Positions 1-7,337 of a stretch of DNA of 36,529 bases are shown here, one piece after another. Origin of the DNA: Bacteroidota bacterium (GTDB taxonomy: Bacteria > Bacteroidota > Bacteroidia > Bacteroidales > F082); assembly GCA_002686705.1 (NCBI GenBank), contig NYYH01000100.1, positions 1 through 36,529 on the forward strand. Reading direction: 5' to 3'. How positions within the stretch are numbered: position 1 is the stretch's first letter; every line of letters starts with the position of its first letter. The notes under the pieces were generated by a model that saw only the letters and a program-made list of their open reading frames with translations, ran no database searches and was not told the origin of the DNA. The translations under genes and the position numbers were made by a program.

Positions 1-1073
1 CCTTGCATATACGGTGTTGGATCCATTAATCTATCTGGCCATGCTTCCCACCATATTTCTCCAATTATATACGCATCAGGATTTACTGATTTAACAAATT
101 TTCTGTATTCGCGCCAAAACTCCAATCCAATATGGTCAGCCACATCAAGTCGGTATCCATCAATCCCTTTTGAGATATCTCCATTTGGTGAAAGCCACCG
201 CTTGGTAACTTCATAAATGTGTTTTTTTGCTCCTGGGTTTATGTCCCCTTCATACGGATGTCCGGGAGTTCTTTTAGTTGTGACATTTACTTTTTTTATT
301 TCCGGAAGGCTTTTTATATTGAACCAGGCGTGATATTTAAACTCGTTTTCAGGAGTGGTGGGATCATCAAATGAGGTAATGTCATACCAATCTTTGTAAG
401 ATGAATTTTCCTGATTCTCAATAATGTCTTTCATTGCCCAAAACTCCATACCAGTATGATTCCAAGAGTAATCTACAATAACACGTATACCTCTTTGATG
501 TAAACTATCAACCAGATTAAGAAAAAGTTTATCAGCTGCAGTCCATTTCCATGTTGTGGGATCACCGGGATTTTCTGATTCAATTATTTTGATGTCGCCT
601 TCAGGATCAGGACCAAAGTTGACATCAATATGTCTCCAGTTTCGTGCATCAAATTTGTGTAAGGATGGTGCATCATTAACAGGATTAAAATATATTGCGG
701 TTATACCCAGGTCTTCAAGATAGTCTAACTTGTTAATAACTCCCTGTAAATCACCACCATATCTACGATGTTGAAGTTTTGAGTGGAAGTCACCATCTAT
801 ATTTTTTGCCCACTTGTCAGTTTCGTACCAGTTGTTTGTCCATGGGGTAACTTCCCAGTTGCCGGGAACAGGCCGGAAGTCGGTTGAGGAACTGATATTA
901 TGAGGTAATGGATCATTGGTGGGATCTCCATTGTTAAAACGTTCTACAAATATCTGATACCAAATTTGCTTCTTTGCCCAAGGAGGAGGTTGGTAAAAGT
1001 TGCTATCTTGTTGAGCTTTGATTAAGTTTATTTGAAATAACAAGATAAGTAATAATACGCTATTTTTTACCAT
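1..1073 (-). CDS. Extracytoplasmic GH13 alpha-amylase, 3' part outside window
   Basis: Reading leftwards from an ATG at 1073 there is an open frame of 357 codons that leaves the window still open, so the protein is partial at its C-terminus. It begins with a signal peptide (MVKNSVLLLILLFQ...KAQ) and should act in the periplasm or at the cell surface on alpha-glucans. GH13 landmarks seen: WYQIFVERFNNGD near residue 40, RRYGGDLQGV, DYSWNHTG (region I), GYRLDVADH with the nucleophile D310, and GEIWWE with the acid/base E339. The NHD region III motif would lie beyond the window. The downstream barrel layout with a long insertion resembles neopullulanase/cyclomaltodextrinase-type enzymes, but substrate cannot be fixed from this half. 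It lies 85 bp downstream of the starch-binding repeat gene, with an intrinsic terminator between, so expression may depend on read-through or its own promoter. Confidence 0.9.
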   Translation of the reverse strand, partial: MVKNSVLLLILLFQINLIKAQQDSNFYQPPPWAKKQIWYQIFVERFNNGDPTNDPLPHNISSSTDFRPVPGNWEVTPWTNNWYETDKWAKNIDGDFHSKLQHRRYGGDLQGVINKLDYLEDLGITAIYFNPVNDAPSLHKFDARNWRHIDVNFGPDPEGDIKIIESENPGDPTTWKWTAADKLFLNLVDSLHQRGIRVIVDYSWNHTGMEFWAMKDIIENQENSSYKDWYDITSFDDPTTPENEFKYHAWFNIKSLPEIKKVNVTTKRTPGHPYEGDINPGAKKHIYEVTKRWLSPNGDISKGIDGYRLDVADHIGLEFWREYRKFVKSVNPDAYIIGEIWWEAWPDRLMDPTPYMQ

Positions 1074-1104
1074 AGTTACAATTTGATTAGTTACATAATT
1101 AGCC

Positions 1105-1137
1105 AAAAAAAAAGCCGATGGATAGTTCCACCGGCTT
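1105..1137 (-). terminator. Intrinsic terminator after the T9SS starch-binding protein gene
   Basis: The plus strand shows a run of A at 1105-1113, then AAGCCGATGG (1112-1121), a loop of six, and CCACCGGCTT (1128-1137). Nine of ten stem positions pair. On the minus strand the hairpin is followed by a run of T, so it ends transcripts of the gene that stops at 1159. Confidence 0.85.
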
Positions 1138-1158
1138 TCTATAATGGAAATTTTAAAA

Positions 1159-2130
1159 TTATTCCTTAACGAACTTAGCTGTTTGAACGCCACTATCATT
1201 GTATACATTTACAATGTAAACACCAACATTAAGATCAGCTACATCAATTGATACTTCTTGAGCTGAATCTAACTGAACAGTTCTAACTAGTTTGCCAGTA
1301 ATATCATACACTTCAATTTTAGTTACATCTGAAATGTTATATAAATTGAGTGAAGTAGTTACCGGGTTAGGATATAAGTTATATGTGAATGGATTTTTTT
1401 CTGTAAAGATACCAGCACTAATATCTCCCCAAACATCATCTATAACGGCAGCCATTGTGTCAACTGTTACTTCACGGTTTGGATCACCGGCCCATTCGCC
1501 ACCATCCCAGCTATGACCTCCGTTAGGTACAATGAAGTACTTAAACATATAATCACCAGGATAAAGCAACAGTGTAACAGTAAAAGTTATATCATCTTCA
1601 CTGGTCATCATGTAGGGACTTAATGTTCCAGGTTCAGCCCATCCGTTTGCTAAACTACCAGCAATAAATACTTGCTCTAATGCTGGATCGAAAGGATCAG
1701 CTGTTGTCATATCAACATTAAACGTAATGTCATATGGTTTATTAGCCCAGACGTTTTCAAAAGTGCCATCACCAGCAAGGTGAACTTTACGGTTTGGATC
1801 ACCAGTCCATTCACCATGATCCCAGCTTGCTTCACCGTTAATAACCCTGAAGTATTTGTATTGAACTTCACCTGAGTCAATTGTAGCTGAATTTGTATAG
1901 ATCATTGAGCCAACCCCTGTTGGTTCCATTACACAACCAGCACATGTACCTGGTTGTGGCCATCCAGCAAAGCTACTTGACATAAATATTTCGTCAGTTG
2001 CAGGGTCAAAAGGGTCAGCATCAGTCATGTCAACCTGAAAGGTTATGCTGTACTGTGTTTGCGCCATAACAAAAGTTCCCATTAAAAAGAACATCGCTAT
2101 AGCTAAAAATTTAAGAGTAGTTTTTTTCAT
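1159..2130 (-). CDS. T9SS-exported protein with two starch-binding-like repeats
   Basis: 323 residues. A signal peptide (about 1-23, ending VMAQ) is followed by two homologous modules at about 27-131 and 133-236. Shared landmarks of the modules: ITF-VDMT-ADPFDPA, a GW position, KYF-V-NG--SWD-GEW-GDPNR. This pattern resembles the CBM48/CBM20-like glycogen- and starch-binding folds seen in Bacteroidota secreted proteins (family placement is inference). Residues 248-323 form a T9SS type A sorting tail (LYPNPVTTSLNL ... GVYIVNVYNDSG). The protein has no catalytic domain, so it probably holds alpha-glucan at the cell surface, a role like SusE/SusF but by a different export route. It sits between the LacI-type regulator and an amylase and carries an operator-like motif upstream. 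Repeat 1 has an extra CAGC segment with two cysteines that repeat 2 lacks. Confidence 0.85.
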   Translation of the reverse strand: MKKTTLKFLAIAMFFLMGTFVMAQTQYSITFQVDMTDADPFDPATDEIFMSSSFAGWPQPGTCAGCVMEPTGVGSMIYTNSATIDSGEVQYKYFRVINGEASWDHGEWTGDPNRKVHLAGDGTFENVWANKPYDITFNVDMTTADPFDPALEQVFIAGSLANGWAEPGTLSPYMMTSEDDITFTVTLLLYPGDYMFKYFIVPNGGHSWDGGEWAGDPNREVTVDTMAAVIDDVWGDISAGIFTEKNPFTYNLYPNPVTTSLNLYNISDVTKIEVYDITGKLVRTVQLDSAQEVSIDVADLNVGVYIVNVYNDSGVQTAKFVKE

Positions 2131-2191
2131 AATACTTATTGTTTAGTGAATAATAATTAGTTTCTTTCTATATAAATTTGGTTCAACACTA

Positions 2192-2199
2192 CAAAACTA
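2192..2199 (-). promoter_or_regulatory. Predicted -7 box of the starch-binding repeat gene
   Basis: TAGTTTTG on the minus strand matches the Bacteroidota -7 consensus TAnnTTTG. It predicts a leader of about 55 nt before the ATG at 2130. No clear -33 TTTG at the usual distance, so this is moderate support only. Confidence 0.45.
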
Positions 2200-2287
2200 A
2201 GCTATAATTATACAAATATCAAGTATTAACAAAGATTTTTAATTTTTATGTAACACAGGCATTTTGACTAGGAGTAAGTATTAACTA

Positions 2288-2301
2288 TAACAAACGTTTG
2301 C
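2288..2301 (-). promoter_or_regulatory. LacI-family operator-like palindrome upstream of the repeat gene
   Basis: The core CAAACGTTTG (2291-2300) is a perfect 10-bp palindrome with the central CG typical of LacI-family operators. On the minus strand the longer motif reads GCAAACGTTTGTTA, matching GCAAACGATTGATA at 26527-26540 except at two A/T positions. It lies just after the regulator gene's stop codon and about 99 bp upstream of the predicted -7 box of the repeat gene. Confidence 0.65.
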
Positions 2302-2320
2302 GTATGATACAACGGGTAAA

Positions 2321-3328
2321 CTAACTCGATCCACGTATTATTAGTTTAGTTTTAATTACATGTCTAACCGGTTCATACTTTGAAATATTACTCTTAATTC
2401 TATCCAAGAGAATATTCATAGCTTTTTTACCAAGGTGATAACCAAACTGAACTACAGATGTAAGTTCGGGTTCACAAATAGAAGCTTTATTACTATTTTC
2501 GAATCCAACAATCTTTAATTCTTCTGGTATTTTTATGCCTAATCTTTTTGCTGCTTTCATTACACCAACAGCCGTTAAGTCATTTACTGCAAATACCCCG
2601 TCAGGTCTATCAACTTTTTTAAGGATACTTTGTGATATTTTCACCGCTGAATCAAAAGTGTCACAAGAATACACCAGGTCTTTATTAAATTCCATGTTAT
2701 GATGTTTAATTGCATCAATATATCCTTGCAACCTGTCTTTACCTAATAATAAATGTTGTGGTGCAGAATAAAACGCTACTCTGCGACAGCCTCTGTTTAA
2801 TAAATGAGTTACTGCGTCATAAGCTCCGGAATAATCATCTACAACAACAATATCGGCTTGAAGTTCATCAACAGCACGATCGTAAAAAACCAAAGGTATC
2901 TCATTATCAATTAATTGTTGGAAATGTGAAAAATCTTTAGTTTCCTTGGAGAAAGATACAAGCATACCATCAACTCTGTTTCCTAATAGTGTTTGAGTAT
3001 TCAACACTTCACGAAGATATGATTCGTTTGATTGAACAATAAGCACATTGTAATTGTTTTGGTAGGCAACCTCTTCAATGCCATTTATAATGCTGGAAAA
3101 AAAGTGATGCTCGATCTCAGGTACTAGTAATCCAATTGTGTTTGTGCGGCTGTTTTTAAGGTGTAGAGCAATTAAGTTAGGTTTATAACCCAATAAATTA
3201 GCCAATTCTTTAACCGCATTTCTCGTTTTTATGCTTATGTCAGGATGATCCTTCAATGAGCGAGAAACAGTTGACGGAGATACGCCTAGCTTTTCAGCTA
3301 TATCCTTTATAGTTACCTGTCGCTTCAT
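2321..3328 (-). CDS. LacI-family transcriptional regulator, probably of the maltose/starch locus
   Basis: 335 residues, normal for the family. The N-terminal helix-turn-helix (VTIKDIAEKLGVSPSTVSRSL, about 4-24) and hinge region (GYKPN) are followed by a periplasmic-binding-protein-like effector domain (NTIGLLVPEI, VDGMLVSFS, DGVFAVNDLTAVG, LKIVGFENS). Flavobacterial and related maltose loci are often run by such a regulator (MalR-like, responding to maltose; known for the family), and here the gene lies within the glucan locus, which supports the same role by context. Two copies of a LacI-type operator motif, at 2288-2301 and 26527-26540, are its likely targets. The near-consensus CAACTTTG at about 3370-3377 (minus strand) could be its -7 box. 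The gene could instead sense another sugar. Confidence 0.9.
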   Translation of the reverse strand: MKRQVTIKDIAEKLGVSPSTVSRSLKDHPDISIKTRNAVKELANLLGYKPNLIALHLKNSRTNTIGLLVPEIEHHFFSSIINGIEEVAYQNNYNVLIVQSNESYLREVLNTQTLLGNRVDGMLVSFSKETKDFSHFQQLIDNEIPLVFYDRAVDELQADIVVVDDYSGAYDAVTHLLNRGCRRVAFYSAPQHLLLGKDRLQGYIDAIKHHNMEFNKDLVYSCDTFDSAVKISQSILKKVDRPDGVFAVNDLTAVGVMKAAKRLGIKIPEELKIVGFENSNKASICEPELTSVVQFGYHLGKKAMNILLDRIKSNISKYEPVRHVIKTKLIIRGSS

Positions 3329-3427
3329 AATAATACTAGAACATCAAGATTAAAAGTTAGTGCAAAGTTGGTAAATTTTATGATAGTATATAAAAGTGTG
3401 TTCAGATAGTTAATTTAATTAAAATAT

Positions 3428-4465
3428 CTACCTGATTGTTACCTCGCCACGTAATGACAGCTGTAATAGTCTTACAATGTCATTTCTGTCATGCTCTTCA
3501 CCAATTAGATACATTAGCTTTGTGAGTGCTGCCTCGGTTGTTATGTCTCTTCCACTTATAACCCCTATGTCATTAAGTTTCACGCTTGTTTCATATTTGC
3601 CATGTTTAACAGCACCAGTCATGCATTGGGTTACATTTAGAACAATAATCCCGTTCCTTATTGAATCATACAAAGGATTTAAAAACCAGGATTCCGAAGG
3701 TGCATTTCCGGATCCGAAACTCTCAAGCACAATAGCTTTTAGATTGGGTATACTGAGAAATGAATGTACAAAATCAGCACTTATACCTGGGAATAGTTTT
3801 AATACAGCAACTCCAGTTCCCATATGTTTGTGCACTTTAAGCTTTTTAAAGTTTGGCTTAAGTATTATGTTCTTGTTATACTTAATATAAATCCCAACCT
3901 CCGCAAGTAATGGTAAATTGCCAGATACAAAAGCATCAAAATTTTCAGCATTATATTTTGTTGTTCTGTTAGCACGCATAAGGCGATTTTCAAAATAAAT
4001 GCATACTTCAGGAACAATCGGAGTATCATCTTTTTTGTCAGCAGCAATTTCAATAGCAGTTATCAGGTTTTCACGACCATCTGTACGCAATACTCCGAGA
4101 GGTAGTTGTGACCCTGTGAAAATTACAGGTTTGTTCAGATTTTCCAACAGAAAACTTAAGGCAGAAGCAGTATACGCCATTGTATCTGAGCCATGTAGTA
4201 CTACAAATCCATCATAGTCTTCGTAATTTTTATTTATGATTTGAGCCAGCTCAATCCAAACTTCTGGATTCATGTTAGATGAATCAAGGCTTGGATCAAA
4301 ACTATGAAAACCCAGATTATAATTAAACTTTTTAAGTTCTGGAATCTGTTCATTAATGTTGTCAAAATCAAAAGGTATAAGGACATTTGTGCTCTTATCA
4401 GCGATCATGCCTATCGTACCCCCTGTATAAATTATTAGAATCGAAGTTTCTTCAATCATATTCAT
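3428..4465 (-). CDS. ansA: Type I (cytoplasmic) L-asparaginase
   Basis: 345 residues, usual for AnsA. It hydrolyses L-asparagine to aspartate and ammonia. The first catalytic threonine motif is YTGGTIGM (13-20) and the second is HGSDTMAYTAS; both are intact. There is no signal peptide, which fits the cytoplasmic type I enzyme. The start at 4465 overlaps the TatD stop as ATGA (4462-4465), so translation of the two is likely coupled. A second in-frame ATG at 4459 would lose this overlap. Confidence 0.93.
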   Translation of the reverse strand: MNMIEETSILIIYTGGTIGMIADKSTNVLIPFDFDNINEQIPELKKFNYNLGFHSFDPSLDSSNMNPEVWIELAQIINKNYEDYDGFVVLHGSDTMAYTASALSFLLENLNKPVIFTGSQLPLGVLRTDGRENLITAIEIAADKKDDTPIVPEVCIYFENRLMRANRTTKYNAENFDAFVSGNLPLLAEVGIYIKYNKNIILKPNFKKLKVHKHMGTGVAVLKLFPGISADFVHSFLSIPNLKAIVLESFGSGNAPSESWFLNPLYDSIRNGIIVLNVTQCMTGAVKHGKYETSVKLNDIGVISGRDITTEAALTKLMYLIGEEHDRNDIVRLLQLSLRGEVTIR

Positions 4466-5229
4466 AAATTAAATAATTCAACTGAATTTTTAGTGGTAAT
4501 TTCTGCTATTTGCTCGACACTCGTATTCTTAACCTCGGCTAATCTTTTAGCAATAAACGTAAGATATGCACTTTGATTACGCTTACCGCGATATGGCGTA
4601 GGTGTTAAAAAAGGGGCATCGGTCTCTAATACCAGAGATTCAATAGGTAAATCTTGAACTGTTTTGGCTAGTCCACCGTTTTTAAAAGTGATTATTCCTC
4701 CTATCCCTATCAAAAAACCTAAATCAATAATCTTCCTGGCTTCATCTTGGGTGCCAGTAAAACAATGAAATACACCTTTTAAGTTTTCGGTTGACTCCTC
4801 ATTGGTAATCGCGTAAATTTCATCAAACGAATCACGAGTATGTATAACAGCCGGAAGATTGTGTTCTTTTGCCATTTTAAGTAGCGTTCTAAAAGCATCT
4901 TTTTGTTGATCAACGTAAGTACTATCCCAATATAAGTCAATGCCAATTTCACCAACAGCTACATAATCACCTTCTGTTAACTTGCGTTCAACAAAACTTA
5001 TTTCTGCTTCATAATTTCTATTAACAGATGTTGGGTGCAATCCAATCATAGGTAAACAGTTATCTGGAAATTTTTTTACCAAATCCATCATCGCGTCGAA
5101 AGTTGACCTATCAATAGCTGGTAACAGCATTGTATTAACGCCCTGATTAACTGCACCTTGAATCACTTCATTGCGATCTGTATTAAAATTATCTAGATAT
5201 AAATGAGCATGCGTATCAATTAATTTCAT
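4462..5229 (-). CDS. TatD-family metal-dependent hydrolase/DNase
   Basis: 255 residues. All metal-binding residues of the TIM-barrel TatD family are visible: H7 and H9 (DTHAHL), E94 (VGEIGIDLYW), H130 (IHTRDS), H155 (FHCFTGT) and D204 (ETDAPFLTP). Family members are 3'-5' exonucleases or deoxyribonucleases linked to DNA repair and quality control; other substrates are possible. It forms a tight two-gene unit with asparaginase (ATGA overlap), a pairing with no obvious biochemical link. The predicted -7 box (5234-5241) is only a few bases ahead of the ATG, so the mRNA may start at or next to the start codon. Confidence 0.92.
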   Translation of the reverse strand: MKLIDTHAHLYLDNFNTDRNEVIQGAVNQGVNTMLLPAIDRSTFDAMMDLVKKFPDNCLPMIGLHPTSVNRNYEAEISFVERKLTEGDYVAVGEIGIDLYWDSTYVDQQKDAFRTLLKMAKEHNLPAVIHTRDSFDEIYAITNEESTENLKGVFHCFTGTQDEARKIIDLGFLIGIGGIITFKNGGLAKTVQDLPIESLVLETDAPFLTPTPYRGKRNQSAYLTFIAKRLAEVKNTSVEQIAEITTKNSVELFNL

Positions 5230-5233
5230 TTAG

Positions 5234-5241
5234 CAAAATTA
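5234..5241 (-). promoter_or_regulatory. Predicted -7 box for tatD-ansA
   Basis: TAATTTTG on the minus strand fits TAnnTTTG. Its last base is 5 bp from the ATG at 5229, implying a leaderless or nearly leaderless mRNA. It is back to back with the plus-strand box at 5245-5252. Confidence 0.5.
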
Positions 5242-5244
5242 ACC

Positions 5245-5252
5245 TAAATTTG
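5245..5252 (+). promoter_or_regulatory. Predicted -7 box for the LOG-family gene
   Basis: TAAATTTG fits TAnnTTTG and would start transcription near 5258, about 16 nt before the ATG at 5274. Only 3 bp separate it from the divergent box. Confidence 0.5.
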
Positions 5253-5273
5253 TCTCTCTTAAAATAAAGCACT

Positions 5274-5870
5274 ATGACAAGAATTTGTGTTTTTTGTGGC
5301 TCAAGTATGGGTAATAGGGAAGAATATCGTAGGGCCGCAAAACTAGTTGGTGAATATTTTATTGATAATAATATCGAACTTGTATACGGTGGTGCTAATG
5401 TTGGGTTAATGAAAATTATTGCAGATGTTGTGCTAGCCGGCGGCTTAAAAGTAATTGGTATTATGCCACATATGCTTATTGAAAAAGAAGTAGAACATAA
5501 GGGTATAAGTCAGATGATCACCGTAGAAACTATGGCAGAGCGCAAAGAAAAGATGATGGAGGTATCCGATGGTTTTATTGCTATGCCAGGTGGATTTGGA
5601 ACTCTTGACGAGTTAATAGAAATACTTACACACAATCAGTTGAGGATATCTGATAAGCCCATTGGCTTGTTAAATGTAGTAGGTCATTATGATAACCTGT
5701 TGAAATTTTTTGATGATGCTACCGATTCTGGCTTTGTTAGGAAAGAACATCGAGATAATATAATCGTTGCTTCCAATATCGAAGATTTGGTTGAAGCAAT
5801 GAATGCATTTAAACCTGTCGTTATTAAGAAATGGATTGAAGATATTAAAGTAGAAAGTATTGAGGATTGA
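5274..5870 (+). CDS. LOG-family (TIGR00730) nucleotide phosphoribohydrolase
   Basis: 198 residues. The Rossmann-type LOG fold shows the family signature PGGFGTLDE (105-113) and the upstream MAERK (87-91) with the conserved Arg/Lys; CVFCGSS near the N-terminus and VYGGANVGLM at 37-46 are also typical. Characterised members release the base from nucleoside 5'-monophosphates (cytokinin riboside 5'-monophosphate phosphoribohydrolase, or AMP/purine nucleotide nucleosidase); older databases call them lysine decarboxylase-like. The bacterial housekeeping role is probably purine nucleotide turnover (inference). It is divergent from tatD with an overlapping promoter region and is followed 69 bp later by a P-loop kinase-like gene in the same direction. 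Confidence 0.9.
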   Translation: MTRICVFCGSSMGNREEYRRAAKLVGEYFIDNNIELVYGGANVGLMKIIADVVLAGGLKVIGIMPHMLIEKEVEHKGISQMITVETMAERKEKMMEVSDGFIAMPGGFGTLDELIEILTHNQLRISDKPIGLLNVVGHYDNLLKFFDDATDSGFVRKEHRDNIIVASNIEDLVEAMNAFKPVVIKKWIEDIKVESIED

Positions 5871-5939
5871 ATTGGAGGTAGAAAGCAAGAAAACTAAAAC
5901 TGTTTCCATGCATAATATCCCAGTAACTAACCATTCGAA

Positions 5940-6494
5940 ATGAAAATTATTGGAATAACAGGAACTTTGGGAGCCGGCAAAGGCACTATAGTAGATTACC
6001 TTGTAAATAATATGGGATTTAAGCATTACTCTGTTAGAGATTTTTTAATTGAAGAGATTAATAAATCAGGACTTCCGGTTAATCGTGATACAATGACTGA
6101 AATGGCTAATAAACTAAGAGCCAATCATTCACCTGCATACATTATTGAACAACTGTATAAAAAAGCAAAGCAAGATGGTAGTAATGCCATAATCGAAAGT
6201 ATACGAACTCCTGGGGAAGTAGATTTCCTTAAAAAACAAGGCAAATTTTATTTAATTGCTGTTGATGCTGACCCTAAAATCAGATACAACCGAATTACCT
6301 TGCGTGCTACTGAAACTGACAACATTAGTTTCAAAACATTTCTGGCAAACGAAAGAAGAGAATTTACCACATCGGACCCAAACAAACAAAACCTGAGCAG
6401 ATGCATTGAAATGGCTGACATTGTGCTTCAAAATAATGGGAATCTACCTGAGCTACACAAACAATTGGAAAATGACTTGTCGAGGATAAAATAG
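5940..6494 (+). CDS. P-loop nucleotide-kinase-like protein (dephospho-CoA/adenylate-kinase-like)
   Basis: 184 residues. A Walker A loop GTLGAGKGT sits at residues 8-16, followed by a kinase-like layout: HYSVRDFL, NRDTMTEMANKLRA, AIIESIRTPGEVDFL, and a lid-like RYNRITLRATETD. The size and motifs match the P-loop NMP-kinase/dephospho-CoA-kinase superfamily, but it is not a standard CoaE, Adk or Cmk, and I cannot name the substrate. It starts directly after the LOG-family gene in the same orientation, which suggests a shared nucleotide role (inference). Confidence 0.75.
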   Translation: MKIIGITGTLGAGKGTIVDYLVNNMGFKHYSVRDFLIEEINKSGLPVNRDTMTEMANKLRANHSPAYIIEQLYKKAKQDGSNAIIESIRTPGEVDFLKKQGKFYLIAVDADPKIRYNRITLRATETDNISFKTFLANERREFTTSDPNKQNLSRCIEMADIVLQNNGNLPELHKQLENDLSRIK

Positions 6495-6546
6495 ACTATG
6501 TTGTAATACTCTTTGTGTTTACTTGAATATTCTATTGTGAAAATAA

Positions 6547-7254
6547 CTATCTAAGTCCTTTTACCTTTGGTTTACCTGCAACGAAGTCTTTTAGGTAATA
6601 TGGTTCAAAATATGCAGTATTTTCAAAATCCTTTGCCAAATACTTTTGTTCTGCAATCTTACATAAATAATTGGCAGAAGGGAAGAAGTCATTTATAAAA
6701 ATAGCATTTGGATGATAATCCAATACGTCTTTACATTTTTCTGCACCATCACCAGCAAAAATTATTTTATATGCAGATAAATAATTGGTAAACGAATCTT
6801 TATCAATGATTTTTGCTGATGTTTTTTCAACCTGTATAAGTGTGTCCGAAAACAAAGCTGTGTAGACTTCCATTCGTCTAGCATCTATCATCGGACAGAA
6901 AAGTATTGAATCTGAACTATTATTATAATCCAGTGTGTTTTTCATGCCATGTGCCATTGCTGTTAATGTTTCTATTGAAACTAAAGGTATTTCAAGTCCG
7001 TAACAAAATCCTTTTGCAGTCGACACGCCTATACGAAGGCCTGTATAAGATCCCGGGCCTTTACTAATAGATACTGCATCAAGGTCAGAAAAATTAAATC
7101 CCGCCTCAGCAACTACTTTTTTGCAAAAGAGAGTAATAAGTTCAGAGTGAGAATTTTTTGAGTATGATTCCTGAATGGAAGCAACCTCACCATCAATTGA
7201 GAGGGCGACCGAACAAACACTTGTTGATGATTCAATATTTAGAATCTTTGCCAA
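6547..7254 (-). CDS. tsaB: TsaB, tRNA threonylcarbamoyladenosine synthesis partner
   Basis: 235 residues. TsaB is the inactive TsaD-like partner in the TsaBDE complex that makes t6A at position 37 of ANN-decoding tRNAs in the cytoplasm. Seen: the ASKHA-type N-terminus ILNIESSTSVCSVALS and the family motif KGPGSYTGLRIG (65-76). The start codon is TTG at 7254: upstream in frame come GGT, GTA, GTA and then a stop (7264-7266), so no ATG or GTG is available and the TTG gives the conserved N-terminus. It follows the HlyD gene by 83 bp on the same strand and may be read through from it. Confidence 0.92.
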   Translation of the reverse strand: MAKILNIESSTSVCSVALSIDGEVASIQESYSKNSHSELITLFCKKVVAEAGFNFSDLDAVSISKGPGSYTGLRIGVSTAKGFCYGLEIPLVSIETLTAMAHGMKNTLDYNNSSDSILFCPMIDARRMEVYTALFSDTLIQVEKTSAKIIDKDSFTNYLSAYKIIFAGDGAEKCKDVLDYHPNAIFINDFFPSANYLCKIAEQKYLAKDFENTAYFEPYYLKDFVAGKPKVKGLR

Positions 7255-7337
7255 ACCTACTACTTAACATTTAAAACAAAGTACATAAACGTACATTTGT
7301 AACGTGGCTTAAATTAATGTTATACAACAGTACTATT

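Noticed and set aside
7292..7299. TACATTTG, a -7-like box on the plus strand
   Set aside because: No plus-strand gene, terminator or RNA follows; the downstream DNA is antisense to hlyD. AT-rich DNA gives such matches by chance.
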